The notes: generated by a model from the sequence alone, not told the origin. A stretch of 64,000 nucleotides of DNA from Bacillus horti (GCF_030813115.1 NZ_JAUSTY010000004.1:124001-188000); one strand, 5' to 3'. Positions 36,117-45,426 are shown, counted from the first letter of the stretch. Numbers and translations are program-made.

Positions 36117-37875
36117 GAAAGTGCCTCCCTTCCTCAGAATGCAGATCAGTTGCTAATGAATCGCGATGAGCTTCCCACATTAGTCGATAAGCGGGAGAAG
36201 TGCTGAGTAAAGACTCATGATTTCCCTGCGCTGCTATCCTGCCTTCTTCCAATAAGATTATCTGGTCTGCCTCCTTTATAGTCGAGAGACGATGGGCTAT
36301 TACAATTAATGTTTTATTTTGAATTAAACCGTTTAATGCTGCTTGTATCCGGTCTTCATTCTCTGGATCTGTTGCTGAGGTCGCTTCATCTAATACGACG
36401 ATTGGAGCATTCTTTATCATTGCCCTAGCGATGGAAATACGCTGGCGTTGTCCACCTGAAAGCTTATCTCCTGCATCTCCAACAAGAGTGTTGTATCCTT
36501 TTTCTGTTTCTAAAATGAATTCATGGCATTGAGCAAGCTTGGCCATAGCGATGACTTCCTCATCAGAAGCATCCGGCTTGCCCATACGGATGTTTTCCAT
36601 AATTGTTGTATTGAATAAAAAAACATCCTGTGAAACGTAACTAACAGTGTTCATCAAGGTTTCAAAAGTAAAATCCCTAACATCGGTATCGCCAATCCTA
36701 ATTTGACCTTCGGAAACGTCCCAAAAGCGCACTAATAGCTTGGCTAAAGTGGATTTTCCTGCTCCAGACTCCCCGACTAGAGCTGTAATCGAACGGGGTG
36801 AGGCGGTGAAACTAACTTGATGAAGTACAGGCTTGTCTTCATAAGCGAATGATACACCATCATAACTTACGCTACAGTCCGCTGGAATGTTCTTCAGAGA
36901 GCCTTCGACCAATTCTGGTTCTGCAAAGAGTGACTCGATTTTTTGCACTTTTTGCTGAAGATTAGGAAATAGAGGCATGAATTCTACCAGTCGTACAAGT
37001 GGAATTCCTAAGCTCATAGCGAGTAGGATAGATAGGACAAATTGGCTGGTTGTCAGTGAACCGTCGACATAAAACCATGTGCCCGCAGGTAATAAAAAAA
37101 GGAGTGTGGAAGGGAATATAACACTATATACGGATAGGTAGTTCCATGAAACCTTATACCACTCCAGCGCAGTTTCCTTGTAATGGCTGACAGAAGTACG
37201 ATATTTATCATACGAGGAGGTTGTTTGGTTAAATACCTTTATTACTTCCATGCCGGAAATGTATTCTACTATATTTTCATTCATTTCTTCAGAAGCACGG
37301 TAGTAAGGCCCCATTCGCTTCATACCATCCTTAAACATCATGCCAAAAGCGATAATCCCTATGGGCATAACGGCCATTGCAAATAAAGCCATACGCCAAT
37401 CCACGATCCATAACGTTATACTAACAATAAAGAATGTTAGCAGGTTGGAGATACCCTCAGGTATGGCATGGGCAAGAATTAATTCCATTTCTTCAATACT
37501 TTCAACAAAGTTTTTCTTCAAAGTTCCGTGTCTGTATTTTTGAACATGTCCGAGTGGCATTTTTCGTAATTTGTCGGCTAGTCGTTTCCTCATCCCCATT
37601 AAGGTGTCATAGGCAAGGCGATGGGAGGCGGAAAGGCCCCGAGCGTGTGTAAAAGTGCGAAAGATTAGACAAAACAGAATCAGGCCGGACATCACACCTA
37701 TGTAGGTCCACGATATAGACTGTTGAGTAGTGAAAGAGACAATCATATGGTAAATTAATACAAAAGGGGCGATTCCAAAAAGAACACTGATTGTTAATAA
37801 AATGATAGCTGCCAGCATGACTTTTCCATAAGCTCCAGCATAACTATAAATGCGTGCAAAGTCTCTCATGTTCAT
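36109..37875 (-). CDS. ABC half-transporter, exporter fold (first subunit; YbtPQ/IrtAB-like)
   Basis: 588 residues from the ATG at 37875 (AAAGGA 5 bases before; another ATG two codons earlier). Six membrane helices, then Walker A VGESGAGKST (about 368), Q-loop Y-V-S-Q-D-V-F-L-F, signature LSGGQRQ, Walker B VVLDEATSATD, H-loop VIAHRLST. Both ATP sites of the pair therefore look competent. The gene is divergent from an ECF transporter operon with a perfect Zur box between them. A promoter TTGTTT-16-TATATA (plus-strand 38019-38046) faces it. Simple drug export is the alternative. Confidence 0.75.
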   Translation of the reverse strand: MNMRDFARIYSYAGAYGKVMLAAIILLTISVLFGIAPFVLIYHMIVSFTTQQSISWTYIGVMSGLILFCLIFRTFTHARGLSASHRLAYDTLMGMRKRLADKLRKMPLGHVQKYRHGTLKKNFVESIEEMELILAHAIPEGISNLLTFFIVSITLWIVDWRMALFAMAVMPIGIIAFGMMFKDGMKRMGPYYRASEEMNENIVEYISGMEVIKVFNQTTSSYDKYRTSVSHYKETALEWYKVSWNYLSVYSVIFPSTLLFLLPAGTWFYVDGSLTTSQFVLSILLAMSLGIPLVRLVEFMPLFPNLQQKVQKIESLFAEPELVEGSLKNIPADCSVSYDGVSFAYEDKPVLHQVSFTASPRSITALVGESGAGKSTLAKLLVRFWDVSEGQIRIGDTDVRDFTFETLMNTVSYVSQDVFLFNTTIMENIRMGKPDASDEEVIAMAKLAQCHEFILETEKGYNTLVGDAGDKLSGGQRQRISIARAMIKNAPIVVLDEATSATDPENEDRIQAALNGLIQNKTLIVIAHRLSTIKEADQIILLEEGRIAAQGNHESLLSTSPAYRLMWEAHRDSLATDLHSEEGRHFHA

Positions 37876-38045
37876 TTTCATCCTTTCTTTAAAAAAAATA
37901 TATAGAAATAGTAGTTATGAAGAGATATTAATAAACTCATTTATTAATAGTAATAATTAATATTTAATAAATCAATAAAACTATTAAGTAATATGGCAAA
38001 TTCAACTTTAACATTATCTATATAGTATTTTTTGATGATTAAACA

Positions 38046-38075
38046 ATTGTAACAAAGGTAATCTTTTGTTACAAT
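38046..38075. repeat. 30-base inverted repeat abutting the Zur box
   Basis: ATTGTAACAAA (38046-38056) and TTTGTTACAAT (38065-38075) are perfect 11-base arms around an 8-base centre. It ends exactly where the Zur palindrome begins and touches the -35 of the leftward ABC gene. It could be a second operator. Confidence 0.6.
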
Positions 38076-38094
38076 AATCGTAATTATTACGATT
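38076..38094. promoter_or_regulatory. Zur box 1
   Basis: A 9-1-9 perfect palindrome with core TCGTAATTATTACGA, matching the Bacillus Zur consensus TCGTAATNATTACGA (Fur would read TGATAAT, PerR TTATAAT). It lies between the ABC pair and the ECF operon, about 200 bases from either start. The rest of 37882-38295 is very AT-rich and shows no gene. Confidence 0.88.
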
Positions 38095-38295
38095 TATTAA
38101 TAATACCATAATTTTTATATAGGGGGTTATCATATAGCAGAAATAAATACAGATTTCGAAAACTCGTTGACAATGTATGCTTTTGAAGGCTACAGGTATT
38201 TTTAGCTTAATTTAAAAGGTATAGGGTTAAACAGGTATTTAACAAGGTATTCAAATAAGAAAATCGAATTTATTATGATTATAAGAGGGATGAAC

Positions 38296-38892
38296 GTGAA
38301 GAAAAAATTGAAAACAAAAGATTATATATTACTTGGGATTTTTAGTCTCTTATTTTTTGCTGTTAATTCAGCAGTTGGTTTTATTTTAACTCCTTTTATG
38401 GCTACATCAGCCATGCCTTTAATTTCCGGGGGGAGCTTGTTTTTTGCAGCCACTGTTTACATGATTATGGCTATGAAAATTGGAAAACGTGGCGTTTTGC
38501 TATTTTTGTCTATTGTAACTGGACTTATTTATGCCTTGATGGGGATTCCATTGTTGTTAGTCTTCTTTACTTTGGCAGGTGTTTTAGGGGAAGTAACGCT
38601 TATCAAAGGTGACGGAAATCAATACCGAAACGTTCATCGTCAAGCTCTTGCTTATGCCGTTTTCGGAGCACTATTCGGAATGGGCGCATATGTAACGGTA
38701 TATGTGTATGGAAGTGATTATTTAACAGAAATGTACGATGAAGCGATGAGGGAAAGTCTTATGCAGTTCACGTATTCACCTGCTTGGATGATTGGTGGGT
38801 TTCTTTTTTCTTTTGTCATGTCTATTCTTGGATGTTTACTTGCCACAAAGATATTAAACAAACATTTTATTAAGGCGGGCATGGTTAGATAA
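38296..38892 (+). CDS. ECF transporter S component (MptD/Trep_Strep type)
   Basis: 198 residues, five to six hydrophobic helices. M-K-K-K-L-K-T-K-D-Y-I-L-L-G-I-F at the N-terminus and the following A-V-N-S-A-V-G-F helix match the Trep_Strep (MptD-like) family of predicted substrate-binding S components. In ECF importers the S subunit chooses the substrate. The GTG at 38296 lies 6 bases after AGAGGG; ATGs at 38275 and 38290 fit worse. A T component starts right after the stop. The Zur box upstream suggests a zinc-related substrate. Confidence 0.75.
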   Translation: MKKKLKTKDYILLGIFSLLFFAVNSAVGFILTPFMATSAMPLISGGSLFFAATVYMIMAMKIGKRGVLLFLSIVTGLIYALMGIPLLLVFFTLAGVLGEVTLIKGDGNQYRNVHRQALAYAVFGALFGMGAYVTVYVYGSDYLTEMYDEAMRESLMQFTYSPAWMIGGFLFSFVMSILGCLLATKILNKHFIKAGMVR

Positions 38893-39603
38893 ATGAGCGA
38901 TCAGCGTAGAAAATGGCAAGTAGAGTTTGATCCACGTTTACTTTTATTACTGTTGCTATCCTTAAGCGGAGTCGTTTTTTTAGCAGAAAAAAATACATTG
39001 CTGTGGCTTGTTGGTTTTATGTCGATTTTATTGATACTACAAGGGATGACAAAAGCGGTAATTTCATTTCTGCTCGTTGCTGTAGCATGCTATAGTCTGC
39101 AAGTATGGGATACATTATTTCAAAAGGGTTTACTCACAATTGTTTTGTTTTTTACTCATATTGGGTTACGCTTATTGCCTGTTATGATGGCGTCTTATGC
39201 TCTAAGCTGTGTACCTTCTGGTAAATTGATAGCAGCTTTGCGTAAATGCCACATACCTGCAGGTATTTTAGTTGCCTTAGCTGTAGGAGCACGTTTCCTT
39301 CCAGTCATTCGTTCGGAATTTGAAGCTATACAACTATCTGCGCGTTTACGAGGTCTTTCAATCGCCACGCCTACGAATTGGATCAGACCATTAAAAACGT
39401 TTGAACATTCGATCGTTCCGCTTCTAATGAAAAGTCTAAAAATCGCTGATGAATTGGCTGCCTCGGCTACGACTAAAGGGATCGATGCTCCTTTTGTAAA
39501 AACGTCACTACACCGAGTTGCCTTTCAAGGGAGAGATATAGTAGTCCTCTTTACATTTGGTATGGTTATGTGGGCAGCATTTTATTTCGGAGGTCAAACA
39601 TGA
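38893..39603 (+). CDS. ECF transporter T component
   Basis: 236 residues, about five to six helices and the cytoplasmic coupling region with S-A-R-L-R-G-L (about 151-157) and the second coupling motif A-S-A-T-T-K-G-I-D (about 190). These correspond to the ARG-type coupling helices that contact the ATPases; the second is atypical. It abuts the S gene without a gap and overlaps the ATPase gene start. It transmits ATP-driven movement to the S subunit in the membrane. Confidence 0.8.
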   Translation: MSDQRRKWQVEFDPRLLLLLLLSLSGVVFLAEKNTLLWLVGFMSILLILQGMTKAVISFLLVAVACYSLQVWDTLFQKGLLTIVLFFTHIGLRLLPVMMASYALSCVPSGKLIAALRKCHIPAGILVALAVGARFLPVIRSEFEAIQLSARLRGLSIATPTNWIRPLKTFEHSIVPLLMKSLKIADELAASATTKGIDAPFVKTSLHRVAFQGRDIVVLFTFGMVMWAAFYFGGQT

Positions 39604-41111
39604 TGAAAAAGAAGAATATGACCCAACTTTTGGATGTATCATTTCGATACGATCATGCGGAGGAAAGGCTGTGTAACATACAGTTAACTATTAAAGAGGG
39701 TGAATGTGTGGTAGTAACGGGTCCATCTGGTAGTGGAAAGACTACACTTACCCGCATTGTTAATGGTCTGATTCCTCATTTTTACGAAGGTGAACTTACT
39801 GGTCAGGTACTTGTTCAAGGCAAGCCTGCTGATCAAATCCAGCCTTGGGAGTTTGGAAGCATTATTGGGAGCGTTTTTCAAGATTCTCGTAGCCAGTTCT
39901 TCGCCTCCCGTGTGGAAGATGAAATAGCCTTTAGTGGAGAAAATTACGGCATGCCTTCAGAAATGCTTCGAGAGCGTGTGGATCAATTGGCTAAGGAAGC
40001 TGGACTTGTGCACCTCTTAAAGCAGGAAGTACGGATGCTATCCAGTGGAGAAAAGCAAAAAGTTGCAGTGGCTTCAGCATGTTTAACGAACCCACACCTG
40101 CTTGTCATGGATGAGCCTTCGGCTAATTTAGATATGACAGCAGCTGGAGAATTGACTGTTCGTTTGGCGTCCCTGAAGCAAAACGGTAAAGCACTATTGA
40201 TTGCTGAGCATCGGCTCTATTATTTACTGCCAATTGCTGATCGTATCATATACATGAATCATGGTGAGATCTTGGCAGAATGGACTCCTGAGGAATTGCT
40301 TGGTTTATCGTCTGAACAACTTGTGCGATACGGGCTACGCTCGCCTTCTCTTGGTACGTTACCTATTCGTATAGGTGGTGACCCGTTCAAACAAACGGAA
40401 CAAAAGCAATTGTCACTCCAACAGGTGGAGATATCGCCAAATAAATGGGCAAGTTCGTTGCTAAAAGAAATATGCTTTTCAATAGGAAAAGGAGAAATGG
40501 TAGCCCTGACTGGAGCAAACGGAGCTGGAAAGACAACATTAGCTAAAGCAATTTGTGGGTTGCTAAAACAGCGCCAGGGAACCATCGCATTAAACAATCA
40601 GCCTGCCAAAGCTACAGAAAGAAACAAGAAAGCTTGGTTTGTTCTACAGGATAGTGATCACCAGTTGTTCGCGGATAGTGTCTTAAATGAAATTATGCTC
40701 ACATTTGAGAAAAACAAAGAGGCACGAACCAGAGCTGAATACCTAATGCGAGAGTTAGACTTATGGTCGTTGAGAGAACGTCATCCCGCATCTTTGTCTG
40801 GTGGTCAGAAGCAGCGTGTTACCTTGGCCGTTGGTTTAATGCGAAGGCCAGATGTGTTGGTATTAGACGAACCAACATCCGGGCTTGATGGTAAAAATAT
40901 GCTTCGAGTAGTTCGACTGCTTCGACAAATAGCAGGAGAAGGTGTGGCTGTTTTAGTAATCACGCATGATGTTGAATTTATTTTTGAGGCATGCGCTCGA
41001 GTCCTATTTCTAGCCAATAAGCAATTAAAGAGAGATTTACCAGTTAGGGATGAGAATAGATCGAAGATTATACAAATGATGAAGTCTATCGGGTTAAATA
41101 AGTTATTCTAG
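39600..41111 (+). CDS. ECF transporter fused A-A' ATPase
   Basis: 503 residues with two ABC ATPase domains in one chain. Domain 1: Walker A TGPSGSGKTT (about 34), signature LSSGEKQK, LLVMDEPSANLD. Domain 2: Walker A TGANGAGKTT (about 304), signature LSGGQKQR, LVLDEPTSGLDG. The ATG at 39600 overlaps the T-gene stop and follows GGAGGT. Each domain keeps its catalytic Glu. It powers the S-T module; no second ATPase gene is needed. Downstream 200 bases lead to the second Zur box. Confidence 0.88.
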   Translation: MMKKKNMTQLLDVSFRYDHAEERLCNIQLTIKEGECVVVTGPSGSGKTTLTRIVNGLIPHFYEGELTGQVLVQGKPADQIQPWEFGSIIGSVFQDSRSQFFASRVEDEIAFSGENYGMPSEMLRERVDQLAKEAGLVHLLKQEVRMLSSGEKQKVAVASACLTNPHLLVMDEPSANLDMTAAGELTVRLASLKQNGKALLIAEHRLYYLLPIADRIIYMNHGEILAEWTPEELLGLSSEQLVRYGLRSPSLGTLPIRIGGDPFKQTEQKQLSLQQVEISPNKWASSLLKEICFSIGKGEMVALTGANGAGKTTLAKAICGLLKQRQGTIALNNQPAKATERNKKAWFVLQDSDHQLFADSVLNEIMLTFEKNKEARTRAEYLMRELDLWSLRERHPASLSGGQKQRVTLAVGLMRRPDVLVLDEPTSGLDGKNMLRVVRLLRQIAGEGVAVLVITHDVEFIFEACARVLFLANKQLKRDLPVRDENRSKIIQMMKSIGLNKLF

Positions 41112-41183
41112 CTCCTTTTTAGGAGGTGAAACTGAAGTATACTCATTTGACAGAATAGGATTAGTTAGCATATTATTTTATTT

Positions 41184-41204
41184 AAATCGTAATTATTACG
41201 ATTT
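41184..41204. promoter_or_regulatory. Zur box 2
   Basis: A 10-1-10 perfect palindrome around TCGTAATTATTACGA, the same core as Zur box 1, 108 bases before the YciC-like gene. It should repress yciC-rpsN-DUF3024 when zinc is sufficient. Confidence 0.9.
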
Positions 41205-41311
41205 GATAATGAGGAGAGAATAGATCAAAATCGCTGAATTAATCGTGTGATGCATTTGGTTATTGTCCAGACTGCCAAGAGGCTTAATAGGATAGAAAGG
41301 ATGTTAGTAGA

Positions 41312-42520
41312 ATGCTAATAGACCCATTAGATGCCGATCAAGCATCGAAATTACCTGTTACCGTTTTAAGTGGTTATTTAGGGAAAACGACGATATTGAA
41401 TCATGTGCTACACAATAGAGAAGGACTGAGAGTAGCGGTCATCGTCAACGATTTGAGTGAAATCAATATTGATGCCGCTCTGGTTCTTGAAAAGGGTGGG
41501 CTGAGTCGTACTGAAGAAAAACTTGTTGAAATGTCAAACGGATGTATATGCTGTACATTACGTGATGATTTACTCCAAGAGGTTGAGAAGTTGGCGTTGG
41601 AGGGACGTTTTGATTACATTCTTATTGAATCGACTGGAATTGGCGAACCGCTCCCTGTGGCTCAGACATTCACTTATGTGGACGAAGAACAAGGAATTGA
41701 CTTGTCGAAGTGGACACGTTTGGACTGTATGGTAACTGTTGTGGATGCTCAGAATTTTTGGCTAGATTATCACACTAGAGAATCGTTAAAAGACCGCAAC
41801 CAAGAAGCAGGGGAAGAAGATAAGCGAGGTGTGGTTCATTTACTAACAGATCAAATAGAATTCTGTGATGTTTTGATATTAAACAAGTGTGATCTTGTAA
41901 GCGAATCGAAGCTTGATGAACTTGAACGTGTACTGAGAACCTTGCAACCACGAGCTGAAATAATTCGCACTAGTCGTGGGCAGATCGATCCGAAAAAAAT
42001 CTTACATACAGGCTTATTCGATTTTGAGGCTGCTAGCCAATCGGCAGGGTGGATTCAAGAGCTACAGAAGGAAGAGCATACGCCAGAAACGGAGGAATAC
42101 GGAATAAGCTCATTCGTATATTCTCGTAAGCGTCCCTTTCATCCTGAAAGATTTCTAAACTGGCTTCAACGCTGGCCAAAGGAAATCGTTCGATCCAAAG
42201 GTATTCTTTGGATCGCCAGTCGTAACAATCGAGCGTTCTCATTTAGTCAGGCAGGAGTATCTCGCCAGCTGGCATCGGCTGGGCTATGGACGGCAGCCTT
42301 ATCTCCAGAAGAAAAACTAGCCTATTTCGACAGTGAAGACAATTTTCCTAAATCAAAGGATTGGGATGATGAGTGGGGAGACCGGATAATCAAGCTGGTG
42401 TTTATAGGAATACACTTGGATAAATATCATATCAGTCGCTCACTGGATCAAGTTTTGTTAACTGACGATGAGATGAAGAGTAATTGGCGTGAAATGAATG
42501 ATCCATTGCCACGAATATAA
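41312..42520 (+). CDS. yciC: Zur-regulated COG0523 GTPase (YciC/ZagA type) with shortened P-loop
   Basis: 402 residues aligning along its whole length with Bacillus subtilis YciC (renamed ZagA). The CXCC metal motif is intact ([10 protein letters not shown]), as are IESTGIGEP and the guanine-specificity N-K-C-D, and the C-terminal E-Y-G-I-S-S-F-V-Y. Members are zinc metallochaperone GTPases made under zinc starvation. The Walker A reads LSGYLGKTT, whereas the family has L-S-G-Y-L-G-A-G-K-T-T: two residues are missing, which should impair nucleotide binding. AAAGGATG precedes the ATG. Confidence 0.88.
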   Translation: MLIDPLDADQASKLPVTVLSGYLGKTTILNHVLHNREGLRVAVIVNDLSEINIDAALVLEKGGLSRTEEKLVEMSNGCICCTLRDDLLQEVEKLALEGRFDYILIESTGIGEPLPVAQTFTYVDEEQGIDLSKWTRLDCMVTVVDAQNFWLDYHTRESLKDRNQEAGEEDKRGVVHLLTDQIEFCDVLILNKCDLVSESKLDELERVLRTLQPRAEIIRTSRGQIDPKKILHTGLFDFEAASQSAGWIQELQKEEHTPETEEYGISSFVYSRKRPFHPERFLNWLQRWPKEIVRSKGILWIASRNNRAFSFSQAGVSRQLASAGLWTAALSPEEKLAYFDSEDNFPKSKDWDDEWGDRIIKLVFIGIHLDKYHISRSLDQVLLTDDEMKSNWREMNDPLPRI

Positions 42521-42549
42521 TATATTTTACGAAAAAGGAGAGATGTGAA

Positions 42550-42819
42550 ATGGCAAAAAAATCAAAAGTAGTTAGGGAAAAGAAACGTCAAGCAACCGTC
42601 GCAAAGTATGCTGAACGTAGAAAAGAATTGAAGGAGAAGAAAGACTATGCAGCTTTAAGTAAGCTCCCTAGAGACGCGTCCCCAACCCGACTCCATTCAC
42701 GATGTGAAGTGAGTGGAAGACCAAGGGGATTCTTACGTAAATTTAAGGTTTCTCGTATTGTTTTTCGTGAGCTGGCTCATAAGGGACAGATTCCTGGCGT
42801 CAAAAAATCTAGCTGGTAA
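42550..42819 (+). CDS. rpsN2: Zinc-independent 30S ribosomal protein S14 paralogue
   Basis: 89 residues starting [20 protein letters not shown]; the C-terminal block [15 protein letters not shown] is that of S14. It has none of the CXXC zinc pairs of the short S14 form and is longer, the C-minus type called RpsNB/YhzA in Bacillus. It replaces zinc-containing S14 in zinc-starved cells, freeing zinc. AAAAAGGAGAG precedes the ATG, 29 bases after yciC, so it is in the same Zur-controlled operon. Confidence 0.92.
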   Translation: MAKKSKVVREKKRQATVAKYAERRKELKEKKDYAALSKLPRDASPTRLHSRCEVSGRPRGFLRKFKVSRIVFRELAHKGQIPGVKKSSW

Positions 42820-42830
42820 AAGAGTAGGCT

Positions 42831-43163
42831 ATGGATGACTTAGAATTTCGTAGACTCAACAAATTACTCGACGCTTACATTGAACTGAAAGTTCCATCTC
42901 ATGTCCGTTCATCTGTCCGATTGAGCTATCGATGGGAGCGCTCATGTTTGACTTTACGAGAAGAACGACCAGATTACGATTTGCGTATATGGTATAGTCA
43001 GGATATTGCGCAATTCCGGTACGAACAAGGAAAATGGACCGTTTGGTCGATGAACAGGGACAATGAGTGGTCTAAGGTTGTTTCAATACAGCCCGAGAGC
43101 GATTTCGAACGTCAGTTGGAGTTAGTAGAATTGGATCAGGAGGGAGTCTTCTGGGTTTCATAA
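42831..43163 (+). CDS. DUF3024 domain protein
   Basis: 110 residues with V-P-S-H-V-R-S-S-V-R-L-S-Y, L-R-E-E-R-P and A-Q-F-R-Y-E-Q-G-K-W-T-V-W-S, the blocks of DUF3024. The function is unknown. It begins 11 bases after rpsN2 and so should be induced by zinc shortage; a role in metal-stress adaptation is inference. Soluble, with no metal-ligand clusters seen. The 150 bases that follow hold nothing I recognise. Confidence 0.7.
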   Translation: MDDLEFRRLNKLLDAYIELKVPSHVRSSVRLSYRWERSCLTLREERPDYDLRIWYSQDIAQFRYEQGKWTVWSMNRDNEWSKVVSIQPESDFERQLELVELDQEGVFWVS

Positions 43164-43317
43164 AATTCAAAGAAGAAGGTATCCTCTGGTCAATTCTGTA
43201 GTCTGAATCCACCAATACTTTCACCGTACTAGAAGTAAATATAAGCTAACCATGGAAAGATAGCGCTAACAATATACTTCCAAGGGGGGACGCAGTAATA
43301 ATAAGATTTATTGATTG

Positions 43318-44694
43318 TTAGGTTGTATACCAGATCCTTATACTTGTCCCTTTACCAGCTTGGCTTTCCAACCCAACTTCCATGCCGTGAGCTTCGATAA
43401 TATCACGAGCAATGGCCATACCAAGGCCTGTCCCTCTGCTATCGGTGTTGGTTCCGCGATAGTAGCGATCAAAGATTTTCGCCTGCTCTGCCACTGGAAT
43501 CCCTTTTCCGTTATCCTCAATAGAGATGAATTCATCTTGAATGGTTATTGAAACAGCTGTATTATCATCGTTATGAATCAATGCATTATAGGCAAAATTG
43601 AATAAGGCTCTCTTCATTAGATGCTGGTCAATGGAGAGCTTAAGCTCTGGAGCATCACTGGTAAAGGAAATTTCTCGTTCTCCATATTGCGAATCATTCA
43701 GTAGGTCAATCACGATCTCTCTTACAAAGGATTCCATGCGTGTTTCCTGTAGCTCTAATGTCACTTCCTGGTTTTTTAATCGCATCGTTAAATTGAAGTC
43801 ATCAAGTAAATTTTTCATATATATCGATTGTCTTTCAATCACTTCTGCGTATGCTAATCGTTCATGAACAGGAACATCTTCATCACGTAATAATTCGGCA
43901 TAGCCCTGTACGGAAGCAAGTGGTGTTTTTAGATCATGGGACACGTTACTTATCCATTCATTGCGCATCTTCTCTAATTTAAGTCGTTCGTTTTCATGCT
44001 CCATTAATGTTTCCGATACGTCATTCAAATTGGAAAAGACAGGCTTAAACACTCCAGTTCTTTGGGGATGCTGTGCGTAAAAATTTCTATGCTTAAGCTG
44101 AGAAATACGTTCAATCATTGAATTCACAGGCTTTGTTAGAATTGTACTGAACAGAAGTCCAATGAGTGCAGCAATTATTAGATCGACGATCGTAATCACG
44201 ATAAGAGATTTCGAAGCGAATGAAACGATTGATTCAACATTTATCATGCGGACAAACCTTGATTCTCTTGAGTAAGGGACGCCGACGATATAACTAAAAC
44301 CTTCATACTCTCCAAGAAAGTATGTATTGAATTCGTCATCCATATATTTGTACTTATGAACAATTTCCATAAGGGTATAGTTGTTTGATGCTGTATCAGG
44401 GGCTAGGTAGGATGAAAGCACTTGCCCATTATCGTCAAGAATTTGTATCCATGCACCGAATTCTTCAAGCGCTTGTTTACCGTCTTGTGACACAACGGGT
44501 TCTTCATCTCCAAGAGTCATATATTGACCGAAATCACGTGTAAATGTCTCTGCTGAACCACTTGTAACCTCCTCAATACCTCTAGTTTGCTGATAAATCA
44601 GCATACCGATCAAAATAACGGTGTTCACAACAAGTACGATGAATACAATGCTGAGTATTGAGAATAAATAACGCCCCGTTAGCTTCCATTTCAT
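43318..44694 (-). CDS. Sensor histidine kinase with extracytoplasmic domain
   Basis: 458 residues: TM1 (about 10-32), extracytoplasmic domain of about 125 residues, TM2 (about 160-182), HAMP linker (T-K-P-V-N-S-M-I-E-R-I), H box SNVSHDLKTPLASVQGYAEL with the phosphorylated His (about 252), N box N-A-L-I-H-N-D, and G boxes EDNGKGIP and GTGLGMAIA. The ATG at 44694 follows TAGGTGAG. It is next to a BceAB-like transporter but is not the short, loop-less BceS type; it has a full sensor domain. Confidence 0.88.
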   Translation of the reverse strand: MKWKLTGRYLFSILSIVFIVLVVNTVILIGMLIYQQTRGIEEVTSGSAETFTRDFGQYMTLGDEEPVVSQDGKQALEEFGAWIQILDDNGQVLSSYLAPDTASNNYTLMEIVHKYKYMDDEFNTYFLGEYEGFSYIVGVPYSRESRFVRMINVESIVSFASKSLIVITIVDLIIAALIGLLFSTILTKPVNSMIERISQLKHRNFYAQHPQRTGVFKPVFSNLNDVSETLMEHENERLKLEKMRNEWISNVSHDLKTPLASVQGYAELLRDEDVPVHERLAYAEVIERQSIYMKNLLDDFNLTMRLKNQEVTLELQETRMESFVREIVIDLLNDSQYGEREISFTSDAPELKLSIDQHLMKRALFNFAYNALIHNDDNTAVSITIQDEFISIEDNGKGIPVAEQAKIFDRYYRGTNTDSRGTGLGMAIARDIIEAHGMEVGLESQAGKGTSIRIWYTT

Positions 44695-44703
44695 TTGACT
44701 CAC

Positions 44704-45426
44704 CTATTTTCCCTGGAATCGGTAGCCTAAACCTTTGACATTGGTAATATATTTGGGGTTGGACGGAGATTCCTCAATCTTCTCCCTAAGTCTACGAACA
44801 TGAACCATTAACGTGTTATCTGCACCATAATAGTCTTCTCCCCAGACCATTTCAAATAGACTTTCCTTACTTAAAATGCGACTAGGATTTCTCATAAAGC
44901 AAGCCATTAAACCGACTTCCTTTGCTGTTAGCTCCAACACTACTCCATCCTTTATAATCTCAGTTTCCTCGGCATTCATCGAGAAGGGACCAATAGTAAT
45001 GTCACTTTTTTGCTTTGCAGACTGGTCTGAATCCATAGCGTACAATCCAGCACGCCTTAGCTGTGCTTTTACCCGATAGGCGACCTCTTTAGGGCTAAAG
45101 GGCTTAGTTATATAATCATCTCCTCCTATAGCAAGCCCTAATATTTTATCTACCTCATCATCCTTTGCTGATAAGAAAAGGATTGGAATACGAGAGACTT
45201 CACGAATCCTCTTACATAGGTCATAACCTTCTCCGTCAGGCAGCATAATGTCAAGTATCGCTAGGTTGGGCGAGAATTCTAGAAATTTATCCCAGCCCTC
45301 CTGTACACTTCCTGCGGTTTCAACCCTAGTTAATCCTTCTTTATGTAAAGCCGTTTTCAATAACTGGCATAGGTCCTTTTCATCATCTACAACTAATATC
45401 CTGGGCTGCTCCATTGTTTTCAACAT
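44704..45426 (-). CDS. OmpR-family response regulator
   Basis: 240 residues (236 if the ATG at 45414 is used, which may fit AAAGGA better). Receiver domain: acidic pair V-V-D-D-E, phospho-Asp in L-A-I-L-D-I-M-L-P (about 58), T/S in F-L-S-A-K-D and Lys in Y-I-T-K-P-F. C-terminal winged helix with L-T-A-K-E-V-G-L-M and V-H-V-R-R-L-R-E-K-I. Directly followed by the kinase gene, and divergent from the ABC genes it likely controls. The signal would be a cell-envelope peptide by analogy with Bce/Yxd systems. Confidence 0.9.
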   Translation of the reverse strand: MLKTMEQPRILVVDDEKDLCQLLKTALHKEGLTRVETAGSVQEGWDKFLEFSPNLAILDIMLPDGEGYDLCKRIREVSRIPILFLSAKDDEVDKILGLAIGGDDYITKPFSPKEVAYRVKAQLRRAGLYAMDSDQSAKQKSDITIGPFSMNAEETEIIKDGVVLELTAKEVGLMACFMRNPSRILSKESLFEMVWGEDYYGADNTLMVHVRRLREKIEESPSNPKYITNVKGLGYRFQGK

